Assembly (NCBI GenBank): GCA_016218155.1
Contig: JACREQ010000002.1
Location: 1 to 64,000, forward strand
Length of the DNA: 64,000 nt
Origin: Bacteroidia bacterium
GTDB taxonomy: Bacteria; Bacteroidota; Bacteroidia; Bacteroidales; GWA2-32-17
Direction: 5' to 3'
Below, piece after piece: positions 62,304 to 64,000 of the stretch. How positions within the stretch are numbered: position 1 is the first letter of the stretch; each line of letters opens with the position of its first letter. The position numbers were made by a program, and so were the translations under genes. The notes under the pieces were generated by a model. It did no database searches. It saw nothing but the letters and a program-made list of their open reading frames with translations, and was not told where the DNA came from.

Positions 62304-64000
62304 ATGAAAAAGCTTTACATTGTTTTTTTATTGCTGGTAATTAGTATTGGACTTTTTGCAGCTCCTGTTTCATTTCAGTCTGCACAAACTGTTGCTGTAA
62401 ATGTTTACAAACATTATGCAGAAAAGACAACTGATTTTACTGTAAGTGATGTGGTTGTCTATAAGTCGGAACAGATTACAACTTTTTATGTGTTTGTTTT
62501 TAATGCCGGTGGCTTTGTGATAGTAGCAGCAGATGATGCTGTATTACCAATTTTAGGTTATTCTACATTAGAAACATTTGATAAAAATAATATTCCTCTA
62601 AATGCTGCAGGTTGGCTAGAGAATTATAATAATCATATTAGGCACATTGTTAATAATAATTTAAGCAATAAGGAAACCGTTAAGGAATGGAATAAAATAT
62701 TAAATAACCAATTTAATAAGTCAACACAGGCTGTTAATCCATTATGTGCAACAACTTGGGATCAGTCATCACCTTATAATAATCTATGTCCTTCAGGTTC
62801 TGTTACCGGGTGTGTTGCAACTGCAATGGCTCAGATAATGAAATATTGGAATTATCCAACTACCGGAGTTGGAACACATACTTATACACATGCTACCTAT
62901 GGTGCTTTAACTGCTAACTTTGGAGCAACAACATATCAATGGGCAAATATGCTAAACAGTTATTCTGGCGGTTCAACAGCAACCCAAAAAACAGCGGTAG
63001 CAACTCTTATGTATCATGCAGGAGTTTCTGTTGATATGGATTATAGCCCAAGTGCATCCGGAGCATATTCTTTTGATGTGCCTAATGCATTAATAAGTTA
63101 TTTTAATTATTCACCTAGTGCAGAGATAAAATTTCTTGCAAATTTTACTTCAGCAAATTGGATTAATATGCTCAAAGGCGAATTAGATGCTTCTCATCCT
63201 ATCTACTACTCTGGCACTGGACCTCAAGGAGGACACGCTTTTGTTTGTGATGGTTATAATACCTCAAACCAGTTTCATTTTAATTGGGGATGGGGAGGTA
63301 TGGCAAATGGTTACTTTGCAATAGGAAGTTTAAATCCGATTGGTGATACTTTTAATGAAGACAATTCTGCGGTAATTAGAATAAAACCTCCATCAAGTGC
63401 ACCATTAGCAGATTTTGTAGCTGATAATGTAACACCACCGGTTGCGGGGATTGTAAACTTTACTGATAATTCTACAAATAACCCAACTTCATGGAACTGG
63501 ACTTTTGATGGTGGCACTCCATCAACATCAAATGTGCAATTTCCAACAATTACATATAATACACCCGGAATTTATCAGGTGTCATTGACTGTAACAAATG
63601 GCACTGGTTCTGATACAAAAATAAGAAGTTCTTATATTAATGTTGGAGGTACGCCTTCAGCATGGATTAAACAAAATACGGGTTTTGCAACTGCTTCACG
63701 TGGAATTGATCAGGTGTTTATTGTAAATCCTTATACTGTTTGGGCAAAAGCATTTGACGGATCGGGTGGAACAACTACTGTAAGAGAATTTACACGTACT
63801 GTAAATGGAGGAATTACATGGACTCCCGGAGTGATAAATTTTACAAATGCAACAAACTATGGTGTTGCAAATATTTTTGCTTTTGATGATAGTATCTGCT
63901 ATGCTGCAATGTTTCCAACAGGGTCAACAGGTGGTGTTATCGTAAAAACTGTTGATGCAGGAAATACATGGTCGACTGCAAACTCACCAGGTTTTTCAAC
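62304..64000 (+). CDS. C10 (streptopain/SpeB-like) cysteine peptidase with PKD domain, C-terminus beyond window
   Basis: About 565 codons visible, open at the right edge. Signal peptide (LYIVFLLLVISIGLFAA), an inhibitory propeptide (about 20-140, with GGFVIVAADDAVLPILGYS), then the C10 peptidase domain: catalytic Cys170 in GSVTGCVATAMAQIMKYW and His311 in GGHAFVCDGY, followed by FHFNWGWGGMANGYF. A PKD domain follows (about 370-450; VNFTDNSTNNPTSWNWTFDGG...YQVSLTVTN). The rest (TVNGGITWTPG, KTVDAGNTWS) looks like BNR/YCF48-type beta-propeller repeats. Such proteins are secreted by type IX secretion in Bacteroidetes; the sorting domain would lie outside the window. Confidence 0.88.
   Translation, partial: MKKLYIVFLLLVISIGLFAAPVSFQSAQTVAVNVYKHYAEKTTDFTVSDVVVYKSEQITTFYVFVFNAGGFVIVAADDAVLPILGYSTLETFDKNNIPLNAAGWLENYNNHIRHIVNNNLSNKETVKEWNKILNNQFNKSTQAVNPLCATTWDQSSPYNNLCPSGSVTGCVATAMAQIMKYWNYPTTGVGTHTYTHATYGALTANFGATTYQWANMLNSYSGGSTATQKTAVATLMYHAGVSVDMDYSPSASGAYSFDVPNALISYFNYSPSAEIKFLANFTSANWINMLKGELDASHPIYYSGTGPQGGHAFVCDGYNTSNQFHFNWGWGGMANGYFAIGSLNPIGDTFNEDNSAVIRIKPPSSAPLADFVADNVTPPVAGIVNFTDNSTNNPTSWNWTFDGGTPSTSNVQFPTITYNTPGIYQVSLTVTNGTGSDTKIRSSYINVGGTPSAWIKQNTGFATASRGIDQVFIVNPYTVWAKAFDGSGGTTTVREFTRTVNGGITWTPGVINFTNATNYGVANIFAFDDSICYAAMFPTGSTGGVIVKTVDAGNTWSTANSPGFS

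Overview
The window is AT-rich, gene-dense DNA from a member of the Bacteroidetes. The evidence is the protein content: a GldB-type gliding lipoprotein, a SprB-like repeat adhesin, DUF4199, DUF6132 and tandem DUF2061 proteins, a C10 (streptopain) peptidase with a PKD domain, and many lipoproteins. Several genes are also preceded by the TAnnTTTG -7 element used by this phylum instead of a classical -10 box, and Shine-Dalgarno sequences are mostly absent. I cannot name a genus. No tRNA, rRNA, CRISPR array, transposase or phage gene was seen.

Layout. 1-1703: 5' part of a large repeat adhesin on the minus strand, cut by the window edge. 2.2-6.7 kb: aminotransferase, then a minus-strand sulfate-activation operon cysC-cysD-cysN with a four-helix-bundle gene and its flanking repeats wedged between cysD and cysN. 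6.9-10.9 kb: ruvX, def, two small lipoproteins and comEC. 10.9-13.5 kb, minus: DUF1566 protein, GNAT acetyltransferase, HemW. 13.5-15.4 kb: VanZ-like protein and an exported C1B peptidase. 15.5-24.0 kb: exopolysaccharide locus (asparagine synthetase-like protein, glycosyltransferase, Wza-like export protein, Wzc-like tyrosine kinase, WecA-like glycosyl-1-phosphate transferase, lytic transglycosylase). 24.0-30.6 kb: uvrA, LOG-family protein, a SPOR-like protein with an Asn/Gln-rich linker, and an outer-membrane protein with calcium-binding repeats. 30.6-36.8 kb: smpB, Yip1, miaA, a cyclase-HD fusion, a lipoprotein pair (one decayed), an apparently exported superoxide dismutase, and queG. About 37.0 kb: signal recognition particle RNA on the minus strand. 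37.2-45.2 kb: DUF4199 protein, GT2, M16 peptidase, nadE, a beta-barrel protein, gldB. 45.3-49.9 kb: 3-hydroxyacyl-CoA dehydrogenase and acetate kinase, facing malate dehydrogenase and citrate synthase. 50.3-52.6 kb: unknown protein, O-methyltransferase, M16 peptidase. 52.8-57.5 kb: a compact eight-gene sulfane-sulfur operon behind a Crp/Fnr regulator. 57.5-64 kb: phosphodiester glycosidase, leucyl aminopeptidase, tandem DUF2061 protein, beta-carbonic-anhydrase-like protein, and a C10 peptidase cut by the right edge.

How the genes work together. The strongest candidate for an under-described system is the 52.8-56.8 kb operon. It encodes a pyridine-nucleotide-disulfide reductase fused to rhodanese, two single-domain rhodaneses, a lipoprotein fusing rhodanese to thioredoxin, a free thioredoxin and three small membrane proteins. 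Together these look like a relay that moves persulfide sulfur across compartments, probably under control of the adjacent Crp/Fnr regulator. Second is the mobile-looking four-helix-bundle cassette inside the sulfate-activation operon. The rest is mostly housekeeping with surface and secretion functions typical of the phylum.
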